Positions 8,054 through 16,946 are shown, counted from the stretch's first letter. The stretch: DNA of 64,000 nucleotides from Roseburia hominis (GCF_021531695.1 NZ_JADYUI010000011.1:1-64000); one strand, 5' to 3'. Notes: a model not told the origin generated them from the sequence alone. Made by a program: numbers and translations.

Positions 8054-8644
8054 ATGACACAGACAGAGCTGATTGATAAATTGATTGCTGATAATGATGG
8101 TATGATTCGAACTTCGCAAGTAACGGAGGCAGGAATTACAAAACCAGTATTTTACCAGTATGTGAAAGAAAATAATCTGGAGAAGATTGCACATGGCGTA
8201 TATGCGACAAGCGATTCATGGACGGATGCGATGTATCTATTACATTTGCGATGTAAGCAGGCGGTGTTTTCGCATGAAACGGCTTTGTTTTTGCATGATT
8301 TAACAAGAGAGCCGACAGAGTATGAAATTACGGTAAAGACGGGATATAATCCATCAAAACTTAAAAATGATGGAATCAAAGTATATACGGTAAAAAAAGA
8401 ATTCCATGAAAAAGGCATTATTAGAATGCAGACTTCTTTTGGAAACAGTGTTCCGGTATATAGTATGGAGAGAACGATCTGTGATATTATCAGAAATCGG
8501 AATAATACAGAAATGCAGACCGTACAGACTGCCCTAAAACAATATGTCACGCGAAAAGATAAAAATTTAAGATTACTAATGCAGTATGCAAAAGATTTTC
8601 ATGTGGAGAAAATTTTAAGGCAATATTTGGAGGTACTATTATGA
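8054..8644 (+). CDS. Orphan AbiEi-type antitoxin
   Basis: A 196-aa winged-helix AbiEi protein (GMIRTSQVTEAGITKPVFYQYV...IAHGVYA, then SHETALFLHDL and ERTICDII), clearly homologous to the protein at 1668-2267 but diverged. The ATG at 8054 follows AAAGGAAG; an upstream in-frame extension to 7979 would run through the promoter. The toxin that should follow is reduced to a stub overlapping the stop codon (ATGA at 8641). The antitoxin may persist to counter another AbiEii, for example the one at 2264, or as a free regulator. Confidence 0.88.
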   Translation: MTQTELIDKLIADNDGMIRTSQVTEAGITKPVFYQYVKENNLEKIAHGVYATSDSWTDAMYLLHLRCKQAVFSHETALFLHDLTREPTEYEITVKTGYNPSKLKNDGIKVYTVKKEFHEKGIIRMQTSFGNSVPVYSMERTICDIIRNRNNTEMQTVQTALKQYVTRKDKNLRLLMQYAKDFHVEKILRQYLEVLL

Positions 8645-8749
8645 TAAAGACATTAAAGCAGTTAAAGGATTGGGAGAAAAATGAGAAAATTTGATTATCA
8701 GACATTGGCTGAAAGAACATGGGATAATGAAATTTTATCTGATGAATAA
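8641..8749 (+). pseudogene. AbiEii toxin stub joined to a Fic-like fragment
   Basis: An ATG at 8641 overlaps the antitoxin stop exactly as in an intact AbiE pair, but only about 14 codons look AbiEii-like (MIKTLKQLKDWEK) before a stop at 8692-8694. In another frame 8681-8749 reads 22 codons (MRKFDYQTLAERTWDNEIL) like the start of a Fic-domain protein, also stopped early. This looks like a deletion junction near 8680. The Fic assignment is from memory of the family and is tentative. Confidence 0.55.
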
Positions 8750-8886
8750 CGGGATGTAAATTATTCGCTGTGGCTGGTTTATCCAAATAAGGTAAGACAG
8801 ATAACATAGTCCAGATAATCCGGTTGATGCGGCCTTTATTGATGAAAATCAGATTTTGCAAAGTAAATTACAAAAGAGGAGAAAAG

Positions 8887-9675
8887 ATGGAGAGTAATAT
8901 AGAAGAGGAAAAACTAAGAGGCATTATAGAGGAGTCGGTAGATGAATCTGTAAAACAAGCATTTAAAAAATATGGTAGAATAATGAGGATGCCGCATCTG
9001 AAATTCACAAAAATGATATTTATTATGGTGGTTGCTATGGTAGTAATCCTGGGAGCCATAGGGGTACATAATAGCAGAGAGGCTTCTAAAAAGGTAGAAC
9101 CGGTAGAAAATCACGACCTGACAATAGAAAATGAGGGGATTTTTGGCTTTACCGTGGCAGATTTTGAAGATGCAATTTTGGGAGAAGCAACAAGGCAGAG
9201 ATTGTTAGTCGTAGAAGAACAGGAAGTATATGACAATGCAACCATAACAGATACAGGATTATTTAACTGGGGAGTGTTTAATAAAAAGCAGGTCATTACA
9301 ATTCATGGAACAGGACAGTATACCATTGATTTGTCACAGGTTACCGCACAGGATATCAGTCTGGATGAAGATACATACGAGTTGACAATTCGTATTCCGC
9401 ATGCAGAACTTCAGAAACCAGTTAAGTTTGATCCATCCCAGACAGAAATCGGAGACACGGAGAAAGGCTGGCTGGCCTTTGGAGATATCAAACTGACTCA
9501 GGAGCAGCAAAAGGCATTTGAAGAGGAAGCCTGCAAAAAACTCGAAGAAAAATTAAGTGAGGAAGAACGATTTAAAGAAGCAGACCGATTTGCTAAATTG
9601 TCGGCGTATGAGACATATCAGCCAATTGTAAAAGCAGTATCCCCGGCATATAAAGTGGTTATAGAATTTAAATAA
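8887..9675 (+). CDS. DUF4230-family membrane-anchored protein
   Basis: A 262-aa protein with a charged N-terminus, one membrane helix (about residues 38-58, FTKMIFIMVVAMVVILGAIGV) and a large external domain of DUF4230 type (TIHGTGQYTIDLSQVTAQDISLDEDTYELTIRIPHAEL). No catalytic motif is visible. The ATG at 8887 follows GAGGAGAAAAG. DUF4230 has no established biochemical function. It stands alone at the border between the accessory region and the more conserved genes. Confidence 0.75.
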   Translation: MESNIEEEKLRGIIEESVDESVKQAFKKYGRIMRMPHLKFTKMIFIMVVAMVVILGAIGVHNSREASKKVEPVENHDLTIENEGIFGFTVADFEDAILGEATRQRLLVVEEQEVYDNATITDTGLFNWGVFNKKQVITIHGTGQYTIDLSQVTAQDISLDEDTYELTIRIPHAELQKPVKFDPSQTEIGDTEKGWLAFGDIKLTQEQQKAFEEEACKKLEEKLSEEERFKEADRFAKLSAYETYQPIVKAVSPAYKVVIEFK

Positions 9676-9802
9676 ACTTCTTTATTAAAGCAGGACAAAG
9701 GAAAGAAGTATAAGATTGTCAATAGAGAGAAGATTTCCGAATATTATCTTATGACCAAGGAATGGATAAGAACTGTTAGGAAAAGTAGGGCAGGTGAACA
9801 CA

Positions 9803-10459
9803 GTGGCGTACGAAAAATTATTAAATGAAATTTATGCGGTGGTATCCTTAAAATATTTGTGGAAGGAATACCGGCCATATTTTATCAAGAGTGAGTCTCC
9901 GGACTGGATGAATGAAACGATGGATCTGGGGTTGGAGGTTAGTCAGGCACTTCTTCCGGGGGACGGACAGGAGGAGAGCTTTATCGAGCAGTATCTCGGA
10001 TGTCTGAAGGAGGAATTGCCACCTCAGGCATTTGAGAAATATGGAGACCGGCTGAATTTTTACAACGGACGGTTTTGGGCGATTTTACCGGATCCCATGG
10101 TGCAGCAGGATTATCTTTCCAAAGCGAAATACCGATTTGACAGAAAATTGGAAAAACTTAACACAAACTATGCACATAAGCACTATAATGGGCTGTATCT
10201 TTTTCTGCATCCTGCGGATGAGAATGATATTGATGCGGGAGCATTGTTTGAATATATGCGTTTCACTCAGGAGAAGAAGGAGAAGCGCTTTGACTGGGTA
10301 TTTTTAAATTGTGTAAAGACGATTTATGTGTGCAATTATGGTGCAAATACTATTGAACCCATTGTGCTGCCGAAGAATGCGGAGAATTTCCTGAATACGG
10401 AGGCGGAATCTCTGCGGTATAGCTGTGACTGGGCGGATGGAACGGCACTGGATTTGTAG
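9803..10459 (+). CDS. Hypothetical protein
   Basis: About 218 aa, soluble, rich in aromatic and acidic residues, no signal peptide or membrane helix. I do not recognise the family. The GTG at 9803 has AGGGCAGG eight bases upstream; a GTG at 9794 is closer than ideal. It ends 22 bases before the TSUP permease and may be co-transcribed with it. Confidence 0.65.
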   Translation: MAYEKLLNEIYAVVSLKYLWKEYRPYFIKSESPDWMNETMDLGLEVSQALLPGDGQEESFIEQYLGCLKEELPPQAFEKYGDRLNFYNGRFWAILPDPMVQQDYLSKAKYRFDRKLEKLNTNYAHKHYNGLYLFLHPADENDIDAGALFEYMRFTQEKKEKRFDWVFLNCVKTIYVCNYGANTIEPIVLPKNAENFLNTEAESLRYSCDWADGTALDL

Positions 10460-10481
10460 GTAGAAAAAGGAGATAAAGAAA

Positions 10482-11252
10482 ATGGTTTATTTAATATACA
10501 TAATCGCAGGACTTGGGGCCGGAGTGGTAACAGGCTTGGCGGGTCTGTCGGCAGCAGTAGTCATTACGCCGATGCTGGTCAGTCTTGCAGGATGGGAAAG
10601 TTATGATGCGGTTACGGTGGCACTGGCTTCGGATGTCTTTGCAAGTCTGTTATCCGCATACACCTACTACAAAAATAAAAACATTGACTTAAAGCGTGGT
10701 GGACTTGTTTCGATCACAGCATTTTTGGGAACCATTGTGGGCAGCTACTGTGGTTATTTGTTCAGCCAGAAAAGTCCGGATGGACTGGGCTATATTTCTA
10801 TGCTGACAACGATTTTTCTTGGATTTAAGTTTCTGTTAAAGCCGGTGACCGGAGGAAAGGATGCTACTTCTGAGTCCGTGCAGTCAGCAAGAAAGACGGC
10901 ACTGGCAATGGTTCTGGGATGTGGAATTGGCTGGGTGTGCGGATTTACCGGAAGTGGTGGTGGAGTTTTGATGCTGACGGTGTTTACTCTGGTATTGGGT
11001 TATAATCTGAAGGTTGCAGTCGGTACAAGTACCATGATTATGTCTCTGGTTGCACTGACCGGAGCGGTCAGTCATATTTCGATGGGAGCAAAGATATTCC
11101 CGGGACCGATGCTTCTGGTAATGGGGTGTTGTCTTCTTGGTGCTGTTATGTCTGCACGATTTGCCAATAAGTGCGAGATCCGGCGCCTGAATCGTATTGT
11201 GGGTGTTGTGTTGATGATACTTGGTATTGTGACGATTGCGATTAAGTTATAG
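10482..11252 (+). CDS. TSUP (TauE/SafE) family permease
   Basis: An integral membrane protein of 256 aa with about eight hydrophobic helices and the two glycine-rich repeats of the family (GLGAGVVTGLAGLSAAVVITPML at the N-terminus and GCGIGWVCGFTGSGGGVLMLTVFTLVLGY after the middle). TSUP proteins move small anions such as sulfite, sulfoacetate or organosulfonates; the substrate here cannot be told. AAAGGAGA precedes the ATG at good spacing. Confidence 0.88.
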   Translation: MVYLIYIIAGLGAGVVTGLAGLSAAVVITPMLVSLAGWESYDAVTVALASDVFASLLSAYTYYKNKNIDLKRGGLVSITAFLGTIVGSYCGYLFSQKSPDGLGYISMLTTIFLGFKFLLKPVTGGKDATSESVQSARKTALAMVLGCGIGWVCGFTGSGGGVLMLTVFTLVLGYNLKVAVGTSTMIMSLVALTGAVSHISMGAKIFPGPMLLVMGCCLLGAVMSARFANKCEIRRLNRIVGVVLMILGIVTIAIKL

Positions 11253-11328
11253 AATCGGAATCGTGAAGAGACGGAAGGTTCCTTCTCTTATCCCCTGCGA
11301 TTGATTTAGCTATGAATTGACATTATAA

Positions 11329-11490
11329 TTAAAAATTAAGGCGGCCTGGGGGCTTTCAAAGTTTTTGCTGACCATTGTATTACTGCCTTTGATATTAATT
11401 GGTCTGGTTGTGGGAGGATTGATGTATATAGCACTTCCAATCTTAATTGTAGTCGGAATTGTAGTACTTGTATGTAAGCATGTATTATAA
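11329..11490 (+). other. Possible small hydrophobic protein, no clear start
   Basis: An open frame of 53 codons reads LSKFLLTIVLLPLILIGLVVGG then LPILIVVGIVVLVCKHVL, two membrane helices, but lacks an ATG/GTG with a ribosome site. It may be a small membrane protein using TTG or a remnant. Confidence 0.35.
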
Positions 11491-11531
11491 TTGAAGATTT
11501 ATTGTAGCTGTTTAGTAAGATGGAGGAAGTC

Positions 11532-11612
11532 ATGCTGATTAGAAATTCGGCAGACTTGGAGAAGTTTAAGTTGATGTATGGAATAGAGAAAGAAATTGCA
11601 AAGGAATATTAA
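11532..11612 (+). CDS. Possible 26-residue peptide ahead of the YgjP gene
   Basis: ATG at 11532 preceded by GGAGG (11522-11526), 26 codons, stop 4 bases before the next start. The good ribosome site and tight coupling suggest a translated leader or a small gene; there is no homology clue. Confidence 0.4.
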   Translation: MLIRNSADLEKFKLMYGIEKEIAKEY

Positions 11613-11615
11613 GCT

Positions 11616-12191
11616 ATGGCAAAGAGTACAATACATAAGAAAGTAGAAGTAGTTTATTCAAATCGAAAGTCTGTTGCAATTCAGATTAAACCGGATGGAA
11701 CGGTGGTTCTTCGGGCGCCCTATGGCGTGCCGAAAAGAGAATTGAATCGTATCTTGGAGGAGAAAAGATCGTGGATAGAGGTACATTTGCAGGAGATTAA
11801 GGAACGAGAGGCAGCGCAAAAAGCTCTCCCCAAATTCTCCATGCAGGAAATCAATGAGCTTGCCAATAAGGCACTTGCGTATATACCGGAACGTGTGAAA
11901 TACTATGCACCAATTGTCGGGGTGAATTATACACGAATTACCATCCGCAATCAGAAGACCAGGTGGGGAAGCTGCAGTTCTAAGGGTGGACTTAATTTTA
12001 ACTGTCTGTTGATGCTCACTCCTCCGGAGGTAATTGATTATGTGGTGGTACATGAACTTTGCCACCGAAAGGAAATGAATCATTCCAAAGCCTTTTGGGC
12101 TGAGGTGGAGAAGGTATTGCCGGATTATAAGTCAGCAAAGCGGTGGCTTAAGGAGAATGGTGGGGAGTTGATAAGTAGAATGTGTTCGTGA
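11616..12191 (+). CDS. YgjP-like metallopeptidase (DUF45/SprT-type)
   Basis: A 191-aa zinc-dependent peptidase-like protein. The zinc site is His146-Glu-x2-His150 (VHELCHRKEMNHSKAFW), with the third ligand probably in the following MNHSKAFW segment. The NQKTRWGSCSSKGGLNFNCLLMLTP block just before it is diagnostic of the YgjP/WSS1-like DUF45 family. Such genes often sit near type I restriction systems; none is seen here. Its 3' end overlaps the truncated carbamoyltransferase, suggesting a deletion junction right behind it. Confidence 0.88.
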   Translation: MAKSTIHKKVEVVYSNRKSVAIQIKPDGTVVLRAPYGVPKRELNRILEEKRSWIEVHLQEIKEREAAQKALPKFSMQEINELANKALAYIPERVKYYAPIVGVNYTRITIRNQKTRWGSCSSKGGLNFNCLLMLTPPEVIDYVVVHELCHRKEMNHSKAFWAEVEKVLPDYKSAKRWLKENGGELISRMCS

Positions 12192-12802
12192 TAAAAAAAG
12201 AAGAGTTGCAGGATGTCATCGGTTATCTGAATAATTGGGCAGATTTAGTAATTGTTCGTCATAAAGATATTCGTGTGATAGAACAAATAGCAAAATATTC
12301 TAAAGTGCCGGTAATAAATGCATTGACGGATAGGAATCATCCTTGTGAAATGTTATCAGATTTATATGCACTTTCAAAACTTAGAGATGATATTACAAAG
12401 GACAAATTTCTTTTTTGTGGTGCAAATGGAAATATCGGCAAGGCATGGAAAGAGGCATCAGAGGTATTTGGCTTTGAATTAGAGCAATGTTGTGCAGAAG
12501 GATATGAAATAGAGGGACTTACGGTTTATCATGACATAGAAAAAGCAATTATTGGAAAAGATATTGTTTGTACAGATTCATTGCCGGCACATGCTCTTGA
12601 AAAATGGGCAAAACTTAAAGTATCAAAGAGAATTATGGAAAAGGCAAATAAAGGTGCAATATTAAACCCATGTCCTCCATTTTATCGAAACGAAGAAGTA
12701 TCACAAGATGTAATAGAATCAAATTTTTTTGTGGGTTATGAATTTAAGAAGTATTTATTAGAGGTGCAACAAGCGATAATGATTTATTGCTTAAATGAGT
12801 AA
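12182..12802 (+). pseudogene. Ornithine/aspartate carbamoyltransferase family, N-terminus missing
   Basis: The readable 206 aa match the second two thirds of a carbamoyltransferase: VIVRHKD, TDRNHPCEMLSDLYAL (the His-Pro-Cys substrate loop) and the amino-acid-binding domain to the C-terminus. The carbamoyl-phosphate domain with S-T-R-T-R (about 85 residues) is absent; a stop lies in frame just upstream, and the frame begins inside the preceding gene. I read a deletion that removed the 5' third, so catalysis is not expected. A functional short homologue cannot be fully excluded, since the rest of the frame is clean. Confidence 0.65.
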
Positions 12803-12841
12803 AGTTCTGTTTTGTTCAGTTAAATTAATAGAATTTGTAAG

Positions 12842-12871
12842 GCGTCTATCATAAAGATAGATGCTTTTTTT
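12842..12871 (+). terminator. Rho-independent terminator
   Basis: GCGTCTATC (12842-12850) pairs with GATAGATGC (12856-12864), one wobble, followed by seven T. Confidence 0.85.
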
Positions 12872-12907
12872 CGAGAAAAATCCAAAGAAAAAAAGCAAAA
12901 TAGAGGG

Positions 12908-12978
12908 TTGAAGTATAAAATACTTCCTCTATAATAAGGGTTAACGGCGCCGTAATATAACAGATTGGAGATATTACG
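12908..12978 (+). promoter_or_regulatory. Promoter and ribosome-site hairpin of the TrmO-like gene
   Basis: TTGAAG (12908-12913), 16-nt spacer, TATAAT (12930-12935). The promoter overlaps a hairpin (GAAGTAT/ATACTTC, 12910-12926, flanked by TAGAG/CTCTA). CGTAATAT (12951-12958) and ATATTACG (12971-12978) form a perfect stem that ends exactly at the ATG and puts GGAG in its loop, which could modulate translation. Confidence 0.55.
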
Positions 12979-13452
12979 ATGAATTACAATTTAATACCTA
13001 TTGGAGAATTTAAAGCGGAGAATGGAGACTTTGAGATTAAAGTTTATCCAAAATATTTGAAGGCAATGAAGGGATTGGAAGAATTATCCTATTTACAGGT
13101 TATATGGTGGTTTGATCAGTGTGATAATGAGGTAAGTCGAATAAAACTGGTGGAAGAAAAGCCATACAAAAATGGCCCGGAAGTTCTTGGCACATTTGCA
13201 ACAAGAACACCAGAAAGACCGAATCCAATTGCAGTATCAACGGTATATGTTTTGTCAGTGGACATGGAAAGAGGCATAATCCGAATTCCCTATATAGACG
13301 CATTTTCAGGAACACCAATTCTTGATATTAAACCATATATGCCGAGCATTGATCGTGTTGAAACAGTTCAAATGCCAAAGTGGTGTGAACATTGGCCTTC
13401 AAATGTTGAAACATCCGGAGATTTTGATTGGGAAAAAGAGTTCAATTTCTAA
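12979..13452 (+). CDS. tsaA: TrmO/TsaA-like tRNA methyltransferase
   Basis: A 157-aa protein of the TrmO (YaeB/VirR) family, which N6-methylates threonylcarbamoyladenosine at tRNA position 37 using SAM. The diagnostic motif GTFATRTPERPNPIAVS is intact (about residues 73-89), followed by the DIKPYMPSID motif. It is at the single-domain bacterial length. GGAG precedes the ATG inside a hairpin loop. The gene is monocistronic between two terminator-like structures. Confidence 0.85.
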   Translation: MNYNLIPIGEFKAENGDFEIKVYPKYLKAMKGLEELSYLQVIWWFDQCDNEVSRIKLVEEKPYKNGPEVLGTFATRTPERPNPIAVSTVYVLSVDMERGIIRIPYIDAFSGTPILDIKPYMPSIDRVETVQMPKWCEHWPSNVETSGDFDWEKEFNF

Positions 13453-13625
13453 TTGCTCCGGGGAAAGTTCATTCATAAAAATTCACAAAAAGTTTGTTGT
13501 AAAAGCAGGGCTGACATCTTACAATATAGTTAGAAAAGTATGACTAAGTGAAGATAATTCATATTAATGCTACTTTTTTACAGATTCGAAAGGCATAACA
13601 AAATTTATGTAAAAAAAGAAAGCGA

Positions 13626-13785
13626 ATGCAGGAAGTAAGAAAATACATGGTTTTCAACATTCGTGAGTATTTGAATGGAAACAATGAAGAACTCGGAGAG
13701 GACGATTTACGGTAGATCCTTTTCGAGTTTTTCATGTGAGAAAAATTCGGCTGTCGAAAGATTGGCAAAGGAACAGGCAGCCAGT
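13626..13785 (+). pseudogene. GNAT acetyltransferase remnant
   Basis: An ATG at 13626 opens 29 codons (IREYLNGNNEELGEDDL), then a stop. About 25 bases on, another frame reads SCEKNSAVERLAKEQAA. Together they resemble the start of GNAT proteins of the pattern EFSC-x-N-x-DVE-x-FLK-x-AI. I infer a frameshifted fragment. The rest of 13453-13821 shows nothing. Confidence 0.45.
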
Positions 13786-13821
13786 AATGCTGCTCTATTT
13801 TTATGTCTTTTTTATATACTA

Positions 13822-13863
13822 TTGACTTCCTGGTAATTCAGACTATAATATAAATAACGTTAT
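13822..13863 (+). promoter_or_regulatory. Promoter and palindromic operator of the TetR gene
   Basis: TTGACT (13822-13827), 16-nt spacer, TATAAT (13844-13849). The palindrome ATAACGTTAT (13854-13863) lies at the expected transcription start, a fitting site for autorepression by the TetR protein. Confidence 0.7.
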
Positions 13864-13907
13864 ATAAAACACATTACATAAGTAATTTTGCAATAAGGAG
13901 AGTAATT

Positions 13908-14516
13908 ATGTCACCAAGAGTACAAATTCCGAAAGAGAAGATATTAGAAACTGCGTTACAACTGTTGATTCGGGATGGATACGAAGCAATTACAATCAAG
14001 GCAGTGGCAAAAGAACTTGGAACTTCCACACAACCAATTTCATGGACGTTTGGTAATATGGAGAATTTCAGGACAGCTTTGGCAGAGTATGCACTGGCTT
14101 ACGCCAATCAAAAGATGCATTCTGACTCGTATGATTCGATGGAGGCGTATGGAAAGGTTGGTACAGGTTATGTTGATATGGCTTATGATGAACCGAATCT
14201 GATTCGTTTTCTTCGTTTGGATGAAAAACGACTTCAGGGAAGTGGTGGTCTGGGAGGCAGCTTTGATGAGAAGGCGAAGGCTGACAGACGAAAAGCATTT
14301 GCCGGACAGTATGGCTGTACAGAAGAAGAAGCCGAGAAATTTATGTTGAATATGATGATATACACACAGGGGCTGGTGTCAATGATTTTGGCAGGTGGAA
14401 TCAATATTGCAAGAGAAGATGCTCATCAGTTACTGCACAAAATGGCAGGAATGATGATTCGCTCCTTTGCGAAGGAGAAATCTATGATATGTGAAGGAGA
14501 GGATAAAAATGCCTGA
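13908..14516 (+). CDS. TetR/AcrR-family regulator
   Basis: A 202-aa regulator with an N-terminal TetR HTH (residues about 10-55, ILETALQLLIRDGYEAITIKAVAKELGTSTQPISWTFGNMENFRTAL) and a helical ligand domain. Phe-Gly-Asn replaces the common Tyr-Phe-x-x-K at the end of the HTH, as in a TetR subgroup found in Clostridia. AAGGAG precedes the ATG. It overlaps the next gene by 8 nt, so it probably responds to a signal related to the YhfC-type membrane protein. Confidence 0.88.
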   Translation: MSPRVQIPKEKILETALQLLIRDGYEAITIKAVAKELGTSTQPISWTFGNMENFRTALAEYALAYANQKMHSDSYDSMEAYGKVGTGYVDMAYDEPNLIRFLRLDEKRLQGSGGLGGSFDEKAKADRRKAFAGQYGCTEEEAEKFMLNMMIYTQGLVSMILAGGINIAREDAHQLLHKMAGMMIRSFAKEKSMICEGEDKNA

Positions 14517-15309
14517 ATATATTTCAAATAACACAATGATTACATTGACCGTAACTGCAGTTTTACTGTTTCTTTTACCTGTGATTGCTATGCTCGCAAG
14601 GAAAAAGAAGATGGGGAAGCGCGTATCCTGGAAACCACTTTTTATTGGTGCTATTGGATTCGTTGTATCTGCGAGAGTGCTGGAAGTTGGTGTTCATATG
14701 GTTTGCATCGTAGGGGATACACCGGTTTCCCGTTTTATTAATGGTAATACGGCAGCTTTTGTTCTATATGGGATTTTTATGGCAGGGATTTTTGAAGAGT
14801 GTGGTCGGTATATTATTATTAAATATCTCATGAAGAAAAATAAGACCGCAGAAAATATGATTATGTATGGAATTGGACATGGGGGGATTGAGGTCTGGAC
14901 GATTTCCCTTGTAAGCATTTTATCATCCCTTTTTATGGCAAATATGCTTAACCGGTTGGGAGCTGAGAAGTTCATGGTTGCTACTGGTGTGACGGAACAG
15001 ACGAAAGCTTCAGCCGTGGCTACGATGAATCAGATTGCGTCTTTCGGTGCAGGGAATGCAGCAATTCAGGTAATAGAAAGAATACTGTGTATGGTGATAC
15101 ATATTTCATTGACGCTCATTGTATTTTATGGAATCAGAGAAAGCAAAAAAGGATATCTTCCGCTTGCTGTTCTGGCACACGCAGCATTGGATCTTTTCCC
15201 GGCGTTGAATCAAAGGGGTGTGGTTCCTGTTTGGATGGTGGAAATGTGGCTTGCTTTATGTTGTGTAATGCTGGTACTGTGGTGTAAAAAATTGTATACA
15301 AAGAATTGA
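14509..15309 (+). CDS. YhfC-family intramembrane glutamic peptidase
   Basis: A polytopic membrane protein of about 266 aa. Conserved polar motifs within helices are those of the YhfC family, related to CAAX/PrsW-type intramembrane proteases: FEECGRY (about residue 88-94), GIGHGGIE (about 123-130) and HAALDLFPAL (near residue 225). The ATG at 14509 has GGAGAGG nine bases upstream and overlaps the TetR gene end. Physiological substrate unknown. Confidence 0.82.
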   Translation: MPEYISNNTMITLTVTAVLLFLLPVIAMLARKKKMGKRVSWKPLFIGAIGFVVSARVLEVGVHMVCIVGDTPVSRFINGNTAAFVLYGIFMAGIFEECGRYIIIKYLMKKNKTAENMIMYGIGHGGIEVWTISLVSILSSLFMANMLNRLGAEKFMVATGVTEQTKASAVATMNQIASFGAGNAAIQVIERILCMVIHISLTLIVFYGIRESKKGYLPLAVLAHAALDLFPALNQRGVVPVWMVEMWLALCCVMLVLWCKKLYTKN

Positions 15310-15423
15310 AAAATGCTCATAAAATTAACAGAAATCATCGGAATATGTTAAAGATAACTGGTGGACAGTATTGAATATCCTTGCTATTATCATGTTAAAA
15401 ATAATTGCAAAGGTGGTAATCAT

Positions 15424-16491
15424 ATGAGAAGGTTATACTTGGATAATATCAGATGGATTACAATTGTACTTGTAGTGATATATCATGTCATCTATATGTA
15501 CAATGGTGTGGAAACAGTTGGAGTTATTGGACCGTTTTCGGACAAAGTACAGTATCAGGATGTATTCCAATATGTTGTTTATCCTTGGTTTATGGTTCTT
15601 TTGTTTGTGATAGCAGGGATGTGTTCCAGATATTATCTGGAAAGTCATACACACAAAGAATTTATCAGAACCCGGACGATGAAGCTGCTTGTTCCATCCA
15701 CGGTCGGTCTCTTTGTTTTTCAGTGGATTTTAGGATATTACAACATGATGATAGGTGGAGGCTTGGAACAGATGACCATGGTGCCTAAGCCGGTGCTGTA
15801 TCTCATTATGTGTGTAAGCGGTACAGGAGTTTTATGGTTTATACAGCTGTTGTGGATATTTTCGCTATTGCTTGTAGTAATCAGAAAAATAGAAAAAGAC
15901 AGATTTTACAATATATGCGGCAAAGCAAATGTAATGATTCTGCTGTTATTGACGGTAGTTATATGGGGAGCAGCACAAATTTTAAATACCCCGGCGATTG
16001 TTGTATATAGATTTGGAATTTATGGTGTTGCCTTTTTGATTGGCTATTTTGTATTGTCGCATGATAAAGTGATTGAAAAACTCTCAAAAGTATGGATACC
16101 ACTTGTAATAGCAGCCATTATCTTAATGCTTTGCTTTGTTATATGCTATTGGCAAAAGCCGTACGCAGAACATATTGTGTTAGATACACCGCTTTGCAAC
16201 GTATATACATGGATTGCCACATTGGCAATCATAGCCTTTATGAGTAAGTTTGGAAATTTTGATAACTCAATTTGCAGATTTATGAATAAGCAGTCCTGGG
16301 GATTATACATTTTTCACTATTTGCCGATTGCTGTTTGTGGGTGGTATTTACATAGTTACGCAGGAAATATGCCACAACTGATGGTTTACCTGCTTACAAC
16401 GTTAGCTGCGTTTGCCGGTGCTTATATTTTTAATGCAATAATAAGCAGAGTGCCGGTTTTAAGATGGTGTGTGCTTGGAATCAAAAAGTGA
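15424..16491 (+). CDS. Acyltransferase-3 family membrane protein
   Basis: A 355-aa membrane protein with about ten helices and the acyltransferase-3 opening RRLYLDNIRWITIVLVVIYHVIYMYN, where the helix-1 Arg and His are the conserved ones. Such enzymes O-acylate envelope sugars or other surface molecules. The ATG at 15424 follows AAAGGTGG. It lies 17 bases ahead of the HTH-AbrB regulator. Confidence 0.85.
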   Translation: MRRLYLDNIRWITIVLVVIYHVIYMYNGVETVGVIGPFSDKVQYQDVFQYVVYPWFMVLLFVIAGMCSRYYLESHTHKEFIRTRTMKLLVPSTVGLFVFQWILGYYNMMIGGGLEQMTMVPKPVLYLIMCVSGTGVLWFIQLLWIFSLLLVVIRKIEKDRFYNICGKANVMILLLLTVVIWGAAQILNTPAIVVYRFGIYGVAFLIGYFVLSHDKVIEKLSKVWIPLVIAAIILMLCFVICYWQKPYAEHIVLDTPLCNVYTWIATLAIIAFMSKFGNFDNSICRFMNKQSWGLYIFHYLPIAVCGWYLHSYAGNMPQLMVYLLTTLAAFAGAYIFNAIISRVPVLRWCVLGIKK

Positions 16492-16508
16492 CAGGGAGAT
16501 AAGAAGTT

Positions 16509-16922
16509 ATGTTTCGTGATAATTTGATAGAGCTTAGAAAAATGGCCAATTTGTCACAGGAAGAACTGGCAGAGAAAATAGGGGTGTCAAGGCAGACTTT
16601 ATCAAAATATGAAACGGGAGAGTCTTTGCCGGATATCGAAAAGTGTATGGCAATTGCGGATGTATTTGGTGTCACCATGGATGACTTGGTTCATTATACA
16701 AAAGAAGATAATATGGGGCTTAGGGTTCCTCCAAAAGGGAAACATATTTTTGGTATGGTAAAGGTTGGCGATAAAGGACAAATTGTGATTCCTGCAAAGG
16801 CAAGAAAGATATTTGACATTCAGCCCGGAGACAGTCTCATTGTGTTGGGAGATGAGGGGCAGGGGATAGCGATTATCAAAGAAAAAGGACTGTTGGATCT
16901 TCTTAAAAGTGCAAAAGAATAG
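16509..16922 (+). CDS. Xre HTH fused to AbrB/SpoVT domain regulator
   Basis: A 137-aa transcription factor. Residues 1-62 are a Cro/C1 HTH (NLSQEELAEKIGVSRQTLSKYETGESLPDIEKC). Residues about 82-125 are a swapped-hairpin AbrB/SpoVT domain (GMVKVGDKGQIVIPAKARKIFDIQPGDSLIVLGDE). Two DNA-binding folds in one chain are found in a Clostridial regulator group. It is downstream of the acyltransferase and probably in its operon. Confidence 0.88.
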   Translation: MFRDNLIELRKMANLSQEELAEKIGVSRQTLSKYETGESLPDIEKCMAIADVFGVTMDDLVHYTKEDNMGLRVPPKGKHIFGMVKVGDKGQIVIPAKARKIFDIQPGDSLIVLGDEGQGIAIIKEKGLLDLLKSAKE

Positions 16923-16946
16923 CATAAGATATGTGAATAGTTGCGA

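Noticed and set aside
1-9000. Prophage
   Set aside because: Integrases are present but no capsid, terminase, tail or lysis genes; the content fits integrative elements and toxin-antitoxin genes.
13453-13821. Intact acetyltransferase gene
   Set aside because: Homology-like segments lie in two frames with stops and end after about 50 residues; only a remnant is supported.
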